Positions 1-9,389 of a stretch of DNA of 64,000 nucleotides are shown one piece after another. The stretch's first letter is position 1. Every line of letters starts with the position of its first letter. The notes below the pieces were generated by a model, which saw only the letters and a list, made by a program, of their open reading frames with translations, searched no databases and was not told the origin of the DNA. The DNA comes from Bifidobacterium adolescentis ATCC 15703 (lineage in GTDB: Bacteria > Actinomycetota > Actinomycetes > Actinomycetales > Bifidobacteriaceae). The stretch covers positions 1,667,946 to 1,731,945 of the forward strand of contig NC_008618.1 in NCBI RefSeq assembly GCF_000010425.1, read 5' to 3'. The position numbers were made by a program, and so were the translations under genes.

Positions 1-2679
1 GCCCTTGTTGCCGTGACGGCCGGAGAGCTTGTCGCCCTGGGTGATCTTACGGTGCTGTGCGATGTAGACGCGAATCATCTGGTTCACGCCGTTCGGCAGT
101 TCGTCGCCGTCTTCCTCGGCGTCCTCGCGGGTGATTTCCTTGACCGCGATGACGGTGCCGGTCTCGCCGTGAGGCACGCGCAGCGAGGTGTCACGCACTT
201 CGCGGCTCTTCTCACCGAAGATGGCGCGCAGCAGGCGCTCTTCCGGAGTCAGCTCGGTCTCGCCCTTCGGGGTGACCTTGCCGACCAGGATGTCGCCGGC
301 TTCGACTTCGGCGCCGATGCGGATGATGCCACGCTCGTCGAGGTTGGCCACCGCGTCCTCGCCGACGTTCGGCAGGTCGCGGGTGATCTCTTCGGCGCCC
401 AGCTTGGTTTCACGGGCATCGATCTCGTACTCCTCGATGTGGATGGAGCTCAGGGTGTCGTCCTGCACAAGGCGCTGGGAGATGATCACAGCATCCTCGT
501 AGTTGTAGCCGTTCCACGGCATGAAGGCGATGAGCAGGTTCTTGCCCAGTGCCATCTCGCCCTTCTGGGTTGCCGGACCATCGGCCAGCACGGTGCCGGC
601 TTCCACGCGTTCACCGTCGTGGATGAGCGGGACCTGGTTGTAGCAGGTGGTCTGGTTGGAACGCTGGAATTTGGCCAGCTTGTAGGAGCTGGTGGTGCCA
701 TCGTCGTTCATGGTACGGATGATGTCGGCGGACACGTAGGTCACCACGCCCGGCTTCTCGGCCAGGATGACGTCGCCGGAATCGACGGCGGCGCGCCATT
801 CGGCGCCGGTGCCCACGAGCGGACGCTCGGATTCGATCAGCGGCACGGCCTGACGCTGCATGTTGGTGCCCATCAGCGCTCGGTGGCCCTCATCGTGCTC
901 CAGGAACGGAATCAGGGAGGCGCCGACGGAAACCATCTGACGCGGGGAGACGTCCATGTAATCGACGGAGCTGACCGGCACATCGACCGCTTCCTCTTCG
1001 CCGACTCGGGCAAGAGCCTGCTTCTTGACGAAGTTGCCGTTCTCGTCGAGCTCCTGGTTGGCCTGGGCGATGACGTGCTCGGCATCGCGGTCAGCGGTCA
1101 TGTACTCGACTTCATCGGTGACGTGGCCGTTGACGACCTTGCGGTACGGGGTCTCGATGAAACCGAACGGGTTGATGCGACCGAAGGTTGCCAGGGAGCC
1201 GATCAGACCGATGTTCGGGCCTTCAGGAGACTCGATCGGGCACATACGGCCGAAATGGGACGGGTGCACGTCTCGCACTTCCATGGAGGCGCGGTCGCGG
1301 GACAGGCCACCGGGGCCCAGAGCGGACAGACGACGCTTGTTGGTCACGCCAGCCAGCGGGTTGTTCTGATCCATGAACTGGGACAGCTGGGAGGTTCCGA
1401 AGAACTCCTTGATGGTGGCGTTCACCGGACGGATGTTGATCAGGGACTGCGGGGTGATGGCCTCGGGATCCTGGGTGGTCATACGTTCGCGGACCACACG
1501 CTCCATACGGCTCAGACCGGTGCGCAGCTGGTTCTGGATCAGCTCGCCGACCTGGCGGATACGACGGTTGCCGAAGTGGTCGATATCGTCGACGTCCACG
1601 CGCAGGTCAACGTCCTGGCCGTCGCGCTTGCCCGGGAACTTGGTCTCGCCCGCATGCAGGGTGACCAAGTACTTGATGGTGGCGATGATGTCCTCGCGGG
1701 ACAGGCTGCGGTCGTTGACGTCCTTTTCCAGACCAAGCTTGCGGTTGATCTTGTAACGGCCGACGCGGGCCAGATCGTAACGCTTGGTGTTGAAGTAGAA
1801 GGAGTCCAGCAGGTTCTTGCCGGCTTCCGGAGTCGGGGTGTCGGCCGGACGGATCTTGCGGTACAGGTCGGTCAGGGCCTCGTCCTGGGTCTGCACGGTC
1901 TCCTTGGCGAGAGCGTCCATGACCAGCGGGTAGTCCTTGAAGGCGTCGGCAATTTCATCCTTGGTCATGCCGATGGCCATGAGGAACACGATGGCGGACT
2001 GCTTGCGCTTACGGTCCACGCGCACGCCGAGGACGTCGCGCTTGTCGATCTCGAACTCGAGCCATGCGCCACGGCTCGGGATGATCTTCGCGCCGAAGAC
2101 TTCCTTATCGGAGGTACGGTCCTGGGAACGGTCGAAGTACACGCCCGGGGAACGCACGAGCTGGGACACGATCACTCGCTCGGTACCACCGATGATGAAG
2201 GTGCCGTGCGGGGTCTGCAGCGGGAAATCGCCCATGAACACGGTCTGGGACTTGATTTCGCCGGTGTCGCCGTTCTCGAATTCGGCGTTCACGTACAGCG
2301 GCGCGGAGTAGGTGTAATCCTTCTCCTTGCATTCCTGCACGGTGTGGCGCGGTTCTTCGAAGTACGGATCGGAGAAGGTCAGGCTCATGGTCTGAGCGAA
2401 GTTCTCGATCGGGGAGATCTCCTGGAAGACCTCGTCAAGACCGGAGGTGTGGGGCACGGTGTTGGTGCCGTTCTCCAGATCCTCCTGGACTCGCTTCTGC
2501 CAGCGCTCGTTGCCGATGAGCCAGTCAAAGCTGTCAGTCTGTACACCCAACAGGTAGGGTACATCAATGGGCTCGCGGATGGAGCCGAAATTCACACGGT
2601 CCGACGCCTTGTGCAGATCAATATCATGCTGGTCGGCGCGTGCGATGATGGTGGTGGTGTTCGTCGTAGCCTCAGCCAA
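1..2679 (-). CDS. rpoB: DNA-directed RNA polymerase subunit beta (C-terminus beyond window)
   Basis: This is the beta subunit of core RNA polymerase. The minus frame stays open for 893 codons from a TTG at 2679 to the window edge, with the sequence AAGGAAC upstream as ribosome site and an N-terminus beginning (M)[15 protein letters not shown]. Landmarks are the rifampicin pocket around residues 430-455 ([20 protein letters not shown]) followed by [15 protein letters not shown] near residue 490. The last visible residues are GRHGNKG, so the conserved C-terminal third lies outside. Residue 447, equivalent to E. coli His526, is Asn (AAC at 1341-1339). The long plus-strand frame over the same bases is a codon-bias shadow. 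Identity is certain; whether Asn447 is lineage-typical cannot be told here. Confidence 0.97.
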   Translation of the reverse strand, partial: MAEATTNTTTIIARADQHDIDLHKASDRVNFGSIREPIDVPYLLGVQTDSFDWLIGNERWQKRVQEDLENGTNTVPHTSGLDEVFQEISPIENFAQTMSLTFSDPYFEEPRHTVQECKEKDYTYSAPLYVNAEFENGDTGEIKSQTVFMGDFPLQTPHGTFIIGGTERVIVSQLVRSPGVYFDRSQDRTSDKEVFGAKIIPSRGAWLEFEIDKRDVLGVRVDRKRKQSAIVFLMAIGMTKDEIADAFKDYPLVMDALAKETVQTQDEALTDLYRKIRPADTPTPEAGKNLLDSFYFNTKRYDLARVGRYKINRKLGLEKDVNDRSLSREDIIATIKYLVTLHAGETKFPGKRDGQDVDLRVDVDDIDHFGNRRIRQVGELIQNQLRTGLSRMERVVRERMTTQDPEAITPQSLINIRPVNATIKEFFGTSQLSQFMDQNNPLAGVTNKRRLSALGPGGLSRDRASMEVRDVHPSHFGRMCPIESPEGPNIGLIGSLATFGRINPFGFIETPYRKVVNGHVTDEVEYMTADRDAEHVIAQANQELDENGNFVKKQALARVGEEEAVDVPVSSVDYMDVSPRQMVSVGASLIPFLEHDEGHRALMGTNMQRQAVPLIESERPLVGTGAEWRAAVDSGDVILAEKPGVVTYVSADIIRTMNDDGTTSSYKLAKFQRSNQTTCYNQVPLIHDGERVEAGTVLADGPATQKGEMALGKNLLIAFMPWNGYNYEDAVIISQRLVQDDTLSSIHIEEYEIDARETKLGAEEITRDLPNVGEDAVANLDERGIIRIGAEVEAGDILVGKVTPKGETELTPEERLLRAIFGEKSREVRDTSLRVPHGETGTVIAVKEITREDAEEDGDELPNGVNQMIRVYIAQHRKITQGDKLSGRHGNKG

Positions 2680-2840
2680 TGGACGTTCCTTATCGCTCGC
2701 TAATCGTATCGATATGTTTCCCCGGAAGCGCTCTCATTGGCCACCATATGCCTAGTACGCGGGCGCTTCTTCCTTGTCAGCGTGCCCGCTATATGACACG
2801 CATCTACGCAAAGTCATAAGAATAGCATAACCTGTAGATT

Positions 2841-3485
2841 TTATTCCACTGTGATGCCGACCGGCTCCGACTTGGTTTTCGCATGTCCTTTGACCGACAG
2901 TTGGGCCGAATACACGCCACGGTCCACGTTCGGCAGGTCCGCCGCGTCGGCGCATTCGCTGCCGGAACGCACGCCCGGCCAAGTGATCGTCTGCTTGACC
3001 TCGTCGCCCTTGGCTATCAGCCGGTAATCCGTGTCCACGGGGCATACGTTCGATTTCCAGACCACGTCCTTGCCCGACTTGATCGTCAGCACCATGCCCG
3101 CCTGGGACACGTCGATCAGACAGCCAGCCTTGCCGGAACCGTTGTATTTCACGGAAGCGGTGAAGTCCATCGTGCCGCCCACACCGAAGCTCGATGCGGC
3201 CGGAGTAAGCGACAGCGCGACGTTGGATGCGTCGCAATCGGGGACGCTGCTTTTCTGCTGTTGGGTCGGCGACGGCACCTCCTTGCGGGAGATCGCGTAA
3301 ACATCGGCATGGTGGATTTCGCGGTTGACAGCGACGACGCCCTGCGTCAGCGAATACAGGCAGAATACGATGAAGCTCAGCACCAGCACCGTCGCGATAC
3401 CGAAAACGATGCGGCGGCGGCGATACATCGCCTGCTGTTGTTTCGTACGTTTCTTACCGGTCCGCGGGGAGGTCTTGTAAGCCAT
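2841..3485 (-). CDS. Small single-pass membrane protein, function unknown
   Basis: A 214-residue protein with a strongly basic N-terminus (KKRTKQQQ, YRRRR), one membrane segment at about residues 27-48 and an extracytoplasmic remainder with beta-rich character. The outer part has three cysteines, which could allow a disulphide. It resembles the short anchored proteins of unknown function common in actinobacteria; I do not recognise a named family. Its ATG at 3485 lies 7 nt after a TAGACT box (3498-3493), and GGGAG also precedes it, so translation could be leaderless or SD-led. It sits between rpoB and mutY on the same strand; the 161-bp gap to rpoB should carry the rpoB promoter. Confidence 0.75.
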   Translation of the reverse strand: MAYKTSPRTGKKRTKQQQAMYRRRRIVFGIATVLVLSFIVFCLYSLTQGVVAVNREIHHADVYAISRKEVPSPTQQQKSSVPDCDASNVALSLTPAASSFGVGGTMDFTASVKYNGSGKAGCLIDVSQAGMVLTIKSGKDVVWKSNVCPVDTDYRLIAKGDEVKQTITWPGVRSGSECADAADLPNVDRGVYSAQLSVKGHAKTKSEPVGITVE

Positions 3486-3553
3486 GGCTCCCAGTCTAGC
3501 GTGTCATCCTCCGTGCGGCACCGCGGCCGCACGCACCACGCATGCCGTGTACG

Positions 3554-4558
3554 TTACACCGGCAGCCGCACCCCTCCCCCGGGCAGGATTTCGATCAGAC
3601 CGTCCTCGTCAAGCGACGCGATGCATTTGTCCAGCTGCACGTGGTCTTTCCACAGCCGTTCGACGCTCTTGCGATCAAGCACCGTCTCGCCATCCGGCAG
3701 GCCGCGCAGCGCGTTCAGCACCAGCCCGCGCACCTGCCGGTCCGTACCTTGGAATCGTTGGCGTGGTCGCGTACGCCGCTGCCCCAATCCCGGTCTTCCG
3801 TTGCGTAGGAACGCGCATTTTCCGGCGATCGGACAGGCTTCGCATAATGGCGATTTCGCAGTGCACACCGTCGCGCCGAGTTCCATGACGGCCTGGTTCC
3901 ACACGACGGACGGGCGATCGAAACGACGGCATTTCGCGGAATCATCGTCCGGCAGCAGCCGTTTCGCCAGCGCGCGTTCCGCGGGACTTGCGCTGCCGCC
4001 GAGCGATTCGACGCCGACGAACGCACGTGACAGCACACGGCGGATGTTCGTGTCGACCACCGCGATACGTTCGCCGAAAGCGAACGACAGCACCGCGCTT
4101 GCCGTGTAATCACCGATGCCGGGCAGAGCAAGCAATTCGTCGTACGTATGCGGCAGCTCGTCGGCGTAATCGTATGCGATGACGTGCGCGCATTCCTGCA
4201 ATCGCAGGGCGCGCCGCGGATAGCCAAGCCGCCCCCATGCGGTGATCACGTCGGATTTCGGGGCGTCGGCGAGCGCGGCTGCGTCCGGCCATCGGTCCAT
4301 CCATGCGGTCCAATACGGCACGACGCGGCCCATCTGCGTCTGCTGGCTCATCACTTCGGAAACGAGCACGCCCCACGGTGTGGTGCGGCCGAATCGCCAT
4401 GGCAGGTCGCGCGCGTTGGTCTGCCACCATTGCGCGAGCGTCGTTGCGATTTCGTCAGCATCGGAAGCATCGGAGGTGACGGCGGTGGCGGAATCGGCAA
4501 AGTCGTCAAAGTCGGCGTCACGTACGGCGGTGTCGTATGTGGTGTTCGTGTCGTTCAT
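3554..4558 (-). CDS. mutY: A/G-specific adenine DNA glycosylase
   Basis: A base-excision repair glycosylase that removes adenine mispaired with 8-oxoguanine. Using the ATG at 4558 (334 aa), the catalytic Glu is E68 in VSEVMSQQTQ, the helix-hairpin-helix is LPGIGDYTASAVLSF (about 145-160), and the catalytic Asp is D169 in VVDTNIRRV. The iron-sulphur ligands C232, C239, C242 and C248 keep the C-x6-C-x2-C-x5-C spacing. The C-terminus after the cluster is only about 85 residues, shorter than the NUDIX-like 8-oxoG-reading domain of E. coli MutY. The start at 4558 lies 7 nt from an AAGAAT box; an in-frame ATG at 4576 would overlap that box and is less likely. It is divergent from the methyltransferase at 4579. 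Confidence 0.95.
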   Translation of the reverse strand: MNDTNTTYDTAVRDADFDDFADSATAVTSDASDADEIATTLAQWWQTNARDLPWRFGRTTPWGVLVSEVMSQQTQMGRVVPYWTAWMDRWPDAAALADAPKSDVITAWGRLGYPRRALRLQECAHVIAYDYADELPHTYDELLALPGIGDYTASAVLSFAFGERIAVVDTNIRRVLSRAFVGVESLGGSASPAERALAKRLLPDDDSAKCRRFDRPSVVWNQAVMELGATVCTAKSPLCEACPIAGKCAFLRNGRPGLGQRRTRPRQRFQGTDRQVRGLVLNALRGLPDGETVLDRKSVERLWKDHVQLDKCIASLDEDGLIEILPGGGVRLPV

Positions 4559-4564
4559 CGTTCC

Positions 4565-4571
4565 TATTCTT
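4565..4571. promoter_or_regulatory. Shared -10 core of divergent mutY/trmL promoters
   Basis: The two start codons are 20 bp apart. TATTCT (4565-4570, plus strand) sits 8 nt before the trmL-like ATG, and AAGAAT (4571-4566, minus strand) sits 7 nt before the mutY ATG. The two candidate -10 boxes therefore occupy nearly the same base pairs on opposite strands, and both genes would make leaderless mRNA. This is inferred from spacing alone; no clear -35 was required. Confidence 0.45.
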
Positions 4572-4578
4572 AGCATTT

Positions 4579-5262
4579 ATGACGAACGAAGAACATACCG
4601 ATAACGCGCAGGGCGCAACGCGCGACGCCGAGACGCAGGCGGCCGAAGCCAAGGTCGAGAAGATGTTCGAATACGGGTACCGCAAGTCCAATTACGGCCC
4701 GGACGAACTGGTGACCGACGCGCACGGCAATCCGATTTCCGTGGTGGACGCGATGCTGAGCGCGAAGGACGCGGCGAAGGCGGAGACCTCCACCCCGCAC
4801 CTGTGCTACTACTCCCCGCGTATTCCAGGCAACACGGGTTCCGCGATCCGCCTGTGCGCCGTGACGGGAACGATTCTGCACCTGGTGGAACCTTTGGGTT
4901 TCAATCTGCGGGATACCAAGCTGCGCCGTGCGGGGCTCGACTACCATGACATGGCGCATGTGGTGCTGCACCCGAATTTCGAGGATCTGGTGGAATCGAT
5001 GCCGGATTCGCGCATCATCGCCTTCACCGCGCACGCCACCAAGCTGTACACCGACATCGAATACAGGCCGACCGACATCCTGCTGTTCGGTCCGGAACCG
5101 GGCAATATCCCCGATCCGATGGACATCATGGCCGGCCCGCATGTGGCCGAGCAGGTGCGTCTGCCGATGCGTCCTTCGCTGCGTAGCCTGAATCTCACCA
5201 ACTGCGCCTCCATCGCCATCTACGAAGCCTGGCGACAGTTGAACTTTGCCGGCGGTAAGTAA
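4579..5262 (+). CDS. trmL: tRNA (cytidine/uridine-34 2'-O)-methyltransferase, TrmL/SPOUT type
   Basis: A SPOUT-class methyltransferase predicted to 2'-O-methylate the wobble base of certain tRNA-Leu. The body of the 227-residue protein carries the expected motifs in order: YSPRIPGNTGSAIRLCA, LHLVEPLGF, KLRRAGLDY, then the knotted cofactor site LLFGPEPGNIP and VRLPMRPSLRSLNLTNCAS near the C-terminus. The first 60 residues are an acidic, low-similarity extension. The start was set at the ATG at 4579 (MTNEEHTDN), since an upstream in-frame start would run into mutY. No ribosome site is visible, which fits a leaderless message. A terminator follows at 5282. Assignment to TrmL rather than another SpoU protein rests on its small size and the RRAGLDY motif. 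Confidence 0.9.
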   Translation: MTNEEHTDNAQGATRDAETQAAEAKVEKMFEYGYRKSNYGPDELVTDAHGNPISVVDAMLSAKDAAKAETSTPHLCYYSPRIPGNTGSAIRLCAVTGTILHLVEPLGFNLRDTKLRRAGLDYHDMAHVVLHPNFEDLVESMPDSRIIAFTAHATKLYTDIEYRPTDILLFGPEPGNIPDPMDIMAGPHVAEQVRLPMRPSLRSLNLTNCASIAIYEAWRQLNFAGGK

Positions 5263-5281
5263 AAACAGTTTTACAAACGCA

Positions 5282-5325
5282 AAAGAGCCCGGCCCTCCGT
5301 GCAGGAAGGTCGGGTTCTTTCGTAA
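5282..5325. terminator. Convergent terminator between trmL and the UPF0210 gene
   Basis: A 16-bp stem allowing G-U pairs (AAGAGCCCGGCC... with ...GGTCGGGTTCTT) has a short loop and a T-rich tail, and it lies between two convergent genes. It could serve both strands. Confidence 0.75.
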
Positions 5326-5330
5326 GAACG

Positions 5331-6695
5331 TCAGTTCTTGAAGGAGTGGATCGGCGCCGGAATGCGGCCGCCACGGGTCACGAAGGCCTCGCAGCTGGTC
5401 TGGTTCACCGGAATGATCGGCGCGTAGCCCATGAGGCCGCCGAAGTTGGCCATCTCCCCTACGCCCTTGCCTTCCACCGGGATCACACGCACGGCGGTGG
5501 TCTTCTGGTTGACCATGCCGATGGCCGCCTCGTCGGCGATGATGCCGGAAATGGTGGCCGCGGTGGTGTCGCCGGGGATGGCGATCATGTCAAGGCCGAC
5601 GGAGCATACGCAGGTCATAGCCTCGAGCTTTTCGATCTTCAGGCAGCCGTTGTTGGCCGCGTCGATCATGTTCTTGTCTTCGGAGACCGGAATGAACGCG
5701 CCGGACAGGCCGCCCACATAGGAGGACGCCATGATGCCGCCCTTCTTCACCTGGTCGTTGAGCATGGCGAGCGCGGCGGTGGTGCCCGGTGCGCCAACCT
5801 GTTCGAGGCCGATCTTTTCAAGCACTTCGCCGACGGAATCGCCTACGGCCGGGGTTGGCGCAAGGGAAAGGTCGATGATGCCGAATGGAATGCCGAGTCG
5901 GCGGGAGGCCTCCTGGGCCACCAGCTGGCCGACGCGCGTGATCTTGAACGCGGTGCGCTTGATGGTTTCGCACAGGAACTCGAAGTCCTTGCCCTTGGCC
6001 TCGTCGAGCGCGCGGGAGACCACGCCCGGTCCGGAGACGCCGACGTTGATGACCGCGTCGCCTTCGGTCACGCCGTGGAAGCCGCCTGCCATGAACGGGT
6101 TGTCGTCCGGGGCGTTGCAGAACGCCACGAACTTCACGCAACCGTAGGAATCATTGTCTGCGGTGGCGTGCGCGATGTCCTTGACGATGTGGCCGAGCAG
6201 TTCGACGGAGTTCATGTCGATGCCGGTTTTGGTGGAGCCCACGTTCACGGAGGAGCACACGATGTCCGTTTCGGAAAGCGCCTGCGGCAGGGAGCGGATA
6301 AGCATCTCCTCGGCCGGGGTCATGGACTTGGACACGAGCGCGGAGTAGCCGCCAATCAGGTCGACGCCGACCTTCTTGGCCGCGCGGTCGAGCGCGTGCG
6401 CGATCTTGACGAAGTCCTCGGAGCTCTTGCAGGAGCTTGCGCCGACCAGGGAAATCGGGGTGACGGTGATGCGCTTGTTGACGATCGGGATGCCGAAATC
6501 GCGTTCGATGGCCCGGCCGGTGGACACGAGGTCCTTGGCGTACGTGGTGATCTTGTTGTAGATGTTCTCGCAGACCTCGTCGACGCTGTCGGCTGCGCAA
6601 TCCAGCAGGCTGATGCCCATGGTGATGGTGCGCACGTCGAGCTTCTCCTGCTCGATCATCTTGTTGGTCTCGTGGACCTCCATGATATTCAGCAT
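5331..6695 (-). CDS. PFL-family (UPF0210/DUF711) protein
   Basis: A 454-residue cytosolic protein of the conserved UPF0210 family, known from glycyl-radical-like folds but without an established reaction. Family-typical stretches include [15 protein letters not shown] near residue 75, [15 protein letters not shown] near 220, and a glycine-rich C-terminus ([16 protein letters not shown]). Length is normal. The ATG at 6695 is preceded by AAGGA. The ACT-domain gene lies 66 bp upstream on the same strand; UPF0210 and small ACT (UPF0237) genes are a conserved neighbour pair across Gram-positives, so a shared operon and a shared, perhaps amino-acid-sensing, role is likely but unproven. Confidence 0.92.
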   Translation of the reverse strand: MLNIMEVHETNKMIEQEKLDVRTITMGISLLDCAADSVDEVCENIYNKITTYAKDLVSTGRAIERDFGIPIVNKRITVTPISLVGASSCKSSEDFVKIAHALDRAAKKVGVDLIGGYSALVSKSMTPAEEMLIRSLPQALSETDIVCSSVNVGSTKTGIDMNSVELLGHIVKDIAHATADNDSYGCVKFVAFCNAPDDNPFMAGGFHGVTEGDAVINVGVSGPGVVSRALDEAKGKDFEFLCETIKRTAFKITRVGQLVAQEASRRLGIPFGIIDLSLAPTPAVGDSVGEVLEKIGLEQVGAPGTTAALAMLNDQVKKGGIMASSYVGGLSGAFIPVSEDKNMIDAANNGCLKIEKLEAMTCVCSVGLDMIAIPGDTTAATISGIIADEAAIGMVNQKTTAVRVIPVEGKGVGEMANFGGLMGYAPIIPVNQTSCEAFVTRGGRIPAPIHSFKN

Positions 6696-6761
6696 GGTTT
6701 TTCCTTACGATTGGTACGATTCGTAGCTTCGGTTGCTTGCATGGCTTACGTGTGCCGCGGA

Positions 6762-7034
6762 TCAGACGCGGTGCATCTTGGTGAAGATCTCCTCGCGCTG
6801 GCAGCGGATGCGCACGCCGATCTCCTCGCCGAGCTTGTCGAGGTCGTCGACGACTGTGCCGAATTCCTCGTCCGCGTTGGAATAATCCACAATCATCATC
6901 ATGTTGAAGAAACCGTCGATGATGGTCTGGGAGATGTCGAGCACGTTGACCTGGTGCGCGGAAAGATAGGTGCAGACGCGGGCGATGATGCCGACAGTAT
7001 CCTGACCGACGACGGTGATGATTGCCTTGTTCAT
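6762..7034 (-). CDS. ACT-domain protein, UPF0237 family
   Basis: A 90-residue stand-alone ACT domain (KAIITVVGQDTVGIIARVC ... VNVLDISQTII), the fold that binds amino acids and similar small ligands as an allosteric module. The start at the ATG at 7034 has GGGAG close upstream; the longer frame to 7169 adds residues unlike the family. It is the first gene of a two-gene minus-strand unit with the UPF0210 protein and presumably regulates or pairs with it. The ligand is unknown. Confidence 0.9.
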   Translation of the reverse strand: MNKAIITVVGQDTVGIIARVCTYLSAHQVNVLDISQTIIDGFFNMMMIVDYSNADEEFGTVVDDLDKLGEEIGVRIRCQREEIFTKMHRV

Positions 7035-7340
7035 GGAACTCCCTAAACGTGAGGTGTGAATATCCAGTTGCCGTCTCGGCAAATTGCCGGACGTGCCCTC
7101 AAGTATAGGAAAGGCACGTGCCAAAACACCCCTCTCTCCCGCTTTTCGCATTACATGGTGAGACGCCACACGCGCATGTCAGTAGTCAAACGTTTACCTA
7201 GGTCGTCACCGCCCACGGATTCACCCGCGCCGTGTCGCAACACAGCATGACATGCAACATCCGCCGGCAAATTACAACGCAGCGCACATATCGTGCCCAT
7301 ATCTCGCGCATATCGCGTACATACCCCTACACATACGGCA
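7035..7340. other. Intergenic region upstream of the ACT gene
   Basis: About 300 bp without a supported gene between the ACT-domain start and the GH32 terminator. It should hold the promoter of the ACT/UPF0210 unit. I saw no repeat or RNA structure in it that I would defend. Confidence 0.5.
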
Positions 7341-7389
7341 GCGGCCCCGCACCCGCCGTGTCACAAGGAACACGCAGGAACGGGGCCGC
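7341..7389 (-). terminator. Terminator of the fructosidase operon
   Basis: A perfect 9-bp stem GCGGCCCCG (7341-7349) with CGGGGCCGC (7381-7389) encloses a weaker inner CGTGT/ACACG pair, just after the GH32 stop. The T-tract is poor, so it may be a processing or 3'-end stabilising hairpin. Confidence 0.6.
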
Positions 7390-7407
7390 CGGATACGGCT
7401 CTACGTC

Positions 7408-9321
7408 TTAGCGCCAAATACCGTTCAATGCACGCGCATCAACCGCATCGATCTTGCCGGACGACGCGATGCGAAGCTCACCGTCGCCATCAGCGCCTTG
7501 GAACAGCATGCTTCCTGCCGTCTGACCGCCATTGAGGAACACTTCGACAACATTGCGGTCGAAGAACACCTCCACCTGGCGAACATCGGTGATGCCGCTG
7601 TCGAAGTCGACATCCTCCACCGCAGTGCCCTTGGCCACCAGGCGGGTCACGCCATCAGTGCGCTGCAGCAGCAGTTCGGTCGGCCTGCCGTCCTGCGGGT
7701 TGACGCCCTTCGCCAGCACCATGATGGCATCGGCATCATCCGCCAGATGCACGTTCGCATAGTATGCGTTGCCGGGAGCCGTAACGACCATATCCCCGCC
7801 ATCGCCGTGCACGGCAAGACGCTCGCCGAGCAGCTCGCGGTACACTTCGCTCACCGGCTTGCTGTACAGCCTGCCGTCACGCACATGCAATTCGCGCGGC
7901 AGCGACATCATGCCGTTGGCCAGGCACGGCTGTTCGACACGCATCTCCGGAAAATCGGTGAACCAGCCGAATACGATGCGACGGCCGTTATCGTCGGCGA
8001 AGCTTTGCGTGGCGTAATATCCGGTGCCGAAATCGCACCAGTCGCTGGCCTTGACATCCAGTTTCGGACCATTATCGGTGTTCACCAAGTCGCCGGCATA
8101 CCAACGCACCTGCTGGAAACGCCCCTGCTTGTCGCGGTAGTGCATCAGCGCGCCGACGGCAACGGTCACGCCGTCGACCTGGAACAGGTCAGGGCATTCG
8201 TAGGTGCGTGCGATCTGATGGCCGAAATCGGCGAGCACCGGCCCTTCGTAGCGCCATGTCACGTTACGCTTGAGCGGCTTCTTCGCGGAGAACAACGTCA
8301 TGGCGGGAACGGTGGCGTTGTTCGGCTGGTCGACCCCCGGCTTGCCCTGAGGAGAATAAGTGAACCAGCCACCGGTATTCTGGGTGCTGATGCCGGGAAC
8401 CGCACTATCGGCGGCGTCTGCGCCAAATTCCGATACCGGCAGATTGGTGGCGGTTACCATATAGGCACGATCCGGGTCGAGCGCCTCGCCGCCCATGCCG
8501 CATTCAACCTTCGGATCACGGAAGTCATAGCCAAAATCGTCATTCGCACGCAGCGCCACCGGCGATTCCACGCGAACATGCACGCCGTCCTCGCACAGGC
8601 AGGTGGTCTGGTATTCGGTGACGGAGGATTCGTCGCCGCGGGTTTCCAGATGACGGGTCAGGTACAGGCGGATGGCGTTTGCCTCGTTGCCGGCGACCGG
8701 ATTGTCATGCTCGTCCACGGTCACGGCCGAACCGGAGAACGCGCCGCCGACGATACGCTCGTCGGTGTGCAGTTCGGGCTGCGGTTCCAGGAAGACTGGC
8801 AGATGAGTCCAATGCACCAGATCACGGCTTACCGCGTGCCCCCAATGCATATTGTCCCAGCCGAAACCATACGGGTTGAGCTGGAAGAACAGGTGGTAGC
8901 GCCCTTGGAACTGGCACAGGCCGTTCGGATCGTTCATCCAACGTGCGAACGGTTCGAAATGCGCGCCCGAACGCCCGAAACGGTTGTAGATCTGTTCCAG
9001 CGTGGGCTGTGCAGGCCAATCGGTGTCGCTTGGATTCATGTTCACGTAGCGAACGCCGTTGTCAAGCAGGTCATCGCATTCGGAAAGGTAGCCGAAGCGT
9101 ACAACCAGGCCGCTTGCCGCCACGGTGACGGTGGATTTCTGCGGCACCGCAATGGAGAAATGATGCCTGCGTTCGGCGATGGGCATGGTGTGCGCCGCGA
9201 TTGCGACGCCGTTGCCGTCCGCAACGGTGACGACGGCGTTCCCCTCGCCACAGCGTTCGGCGAACAGATCGAGCTGCCGGTAGCCGCCGGTTTCGACGGA
9301 GATGGAATAGGTATTCGACAT
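7408..9321 (-). CDS. GH32 beta-fructofuranosidase / fructan hydrolase
   Basis: A glycoside hydrolase family 32 enzyme that releases terminal beta-fructosyl units from sucrose or fructo-oligosaccharides. The three family motifs are intact: WMNDPNG (nucleophile D131), FRDP (transition-state Asp D269) and ECPDLF (acid/base E375). There is no signal peptide, so it acts on imported sugar. The catalytic motif sits at residue 129 instead of the usual 20-50; the first 110 residues form a beta-rich extra N-terminal domain. Total length is 637 aa. The ATG at 9321 follows GAGGGG. It is the last gene of a six-gene operon with an ABC importer and a LacI regulator, pointing to oligosaccharide uptake and cytoplasmic cleavage. 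Sucrose, kestose or inulin-type substrates cannot be told apart here. Confidence 0.93.
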   Translation of the reverse strand: MSNTYSISVETGGYRQLDLFAERCGEGNAVVTVADGNGVAIAAHTMPIAERRHHFSIAVPQKSTVTVAASGLVVRFGYLSECDDLLDNGVRYVNMNPSDTDWPAQPTLEQIYNRFGRSGAHFEPFARWMNDPNGLCQFQGRYHLFFQLNPYGFGWDNMHWGHAVSRDLVHWTHLPVFLEPQPELHTDERIVGGAFSGSAVTVDEHDNPVAGNEANAIRLYLTRHLETRGDESSVTEYQTTCLCEDGVHVRVESPVALRANDDFGYDFRDPKVECGMGGEALDPDRAYMVTATNLPVSEFGADAADSAVPGISTQNTGGWFTYSPQGKPGVDQPNNATVPAMTLFSAKKPLKRNVTWRYEGPVLADFGHQIARTYECPDLFQVDGVTVAVGALMHYRDKQGRFQQVRWYAGDLVNTDNGPKLDVKASDWCDFGTGYYATQSFADDNGRRIVFGWFTDFPEMRVEQPCLANGMMSLPRELHVRDGRLYSKPVSEVYRELLGERLAVHGDGGDMVVTAPGNAYYANVHLADDADAIMVLAKGVNPQDGRPTELLLQRTDGVTRLVAKGTAVEDVDFDSGITDVRQVEVFFDRNVVEVFLNGGQTAGSMLFQGADGDGELRIASSGKIDAVDARALNGIWR

Positions 9322-9389
9322 AGTAGACCCCTCTACACGTGTGAAATGAATATGGAAAATGGATGGAAATACTCAAAGACGCAGTGCCG

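Noticed and set aside
13..2703. 896-codon open frame on the plus strand opposite rpoB
   Set aside because: It mirrors the codon bias of rpoB, has a composition (His, Val, Gly-rich) typical of antisense frames, and no ribosome site or family.
5346..7046. 566-codon plus-strand frame opposite the UPF0210/ACT genes
   Set aside because: Antisense shadow of two well-supported genes.
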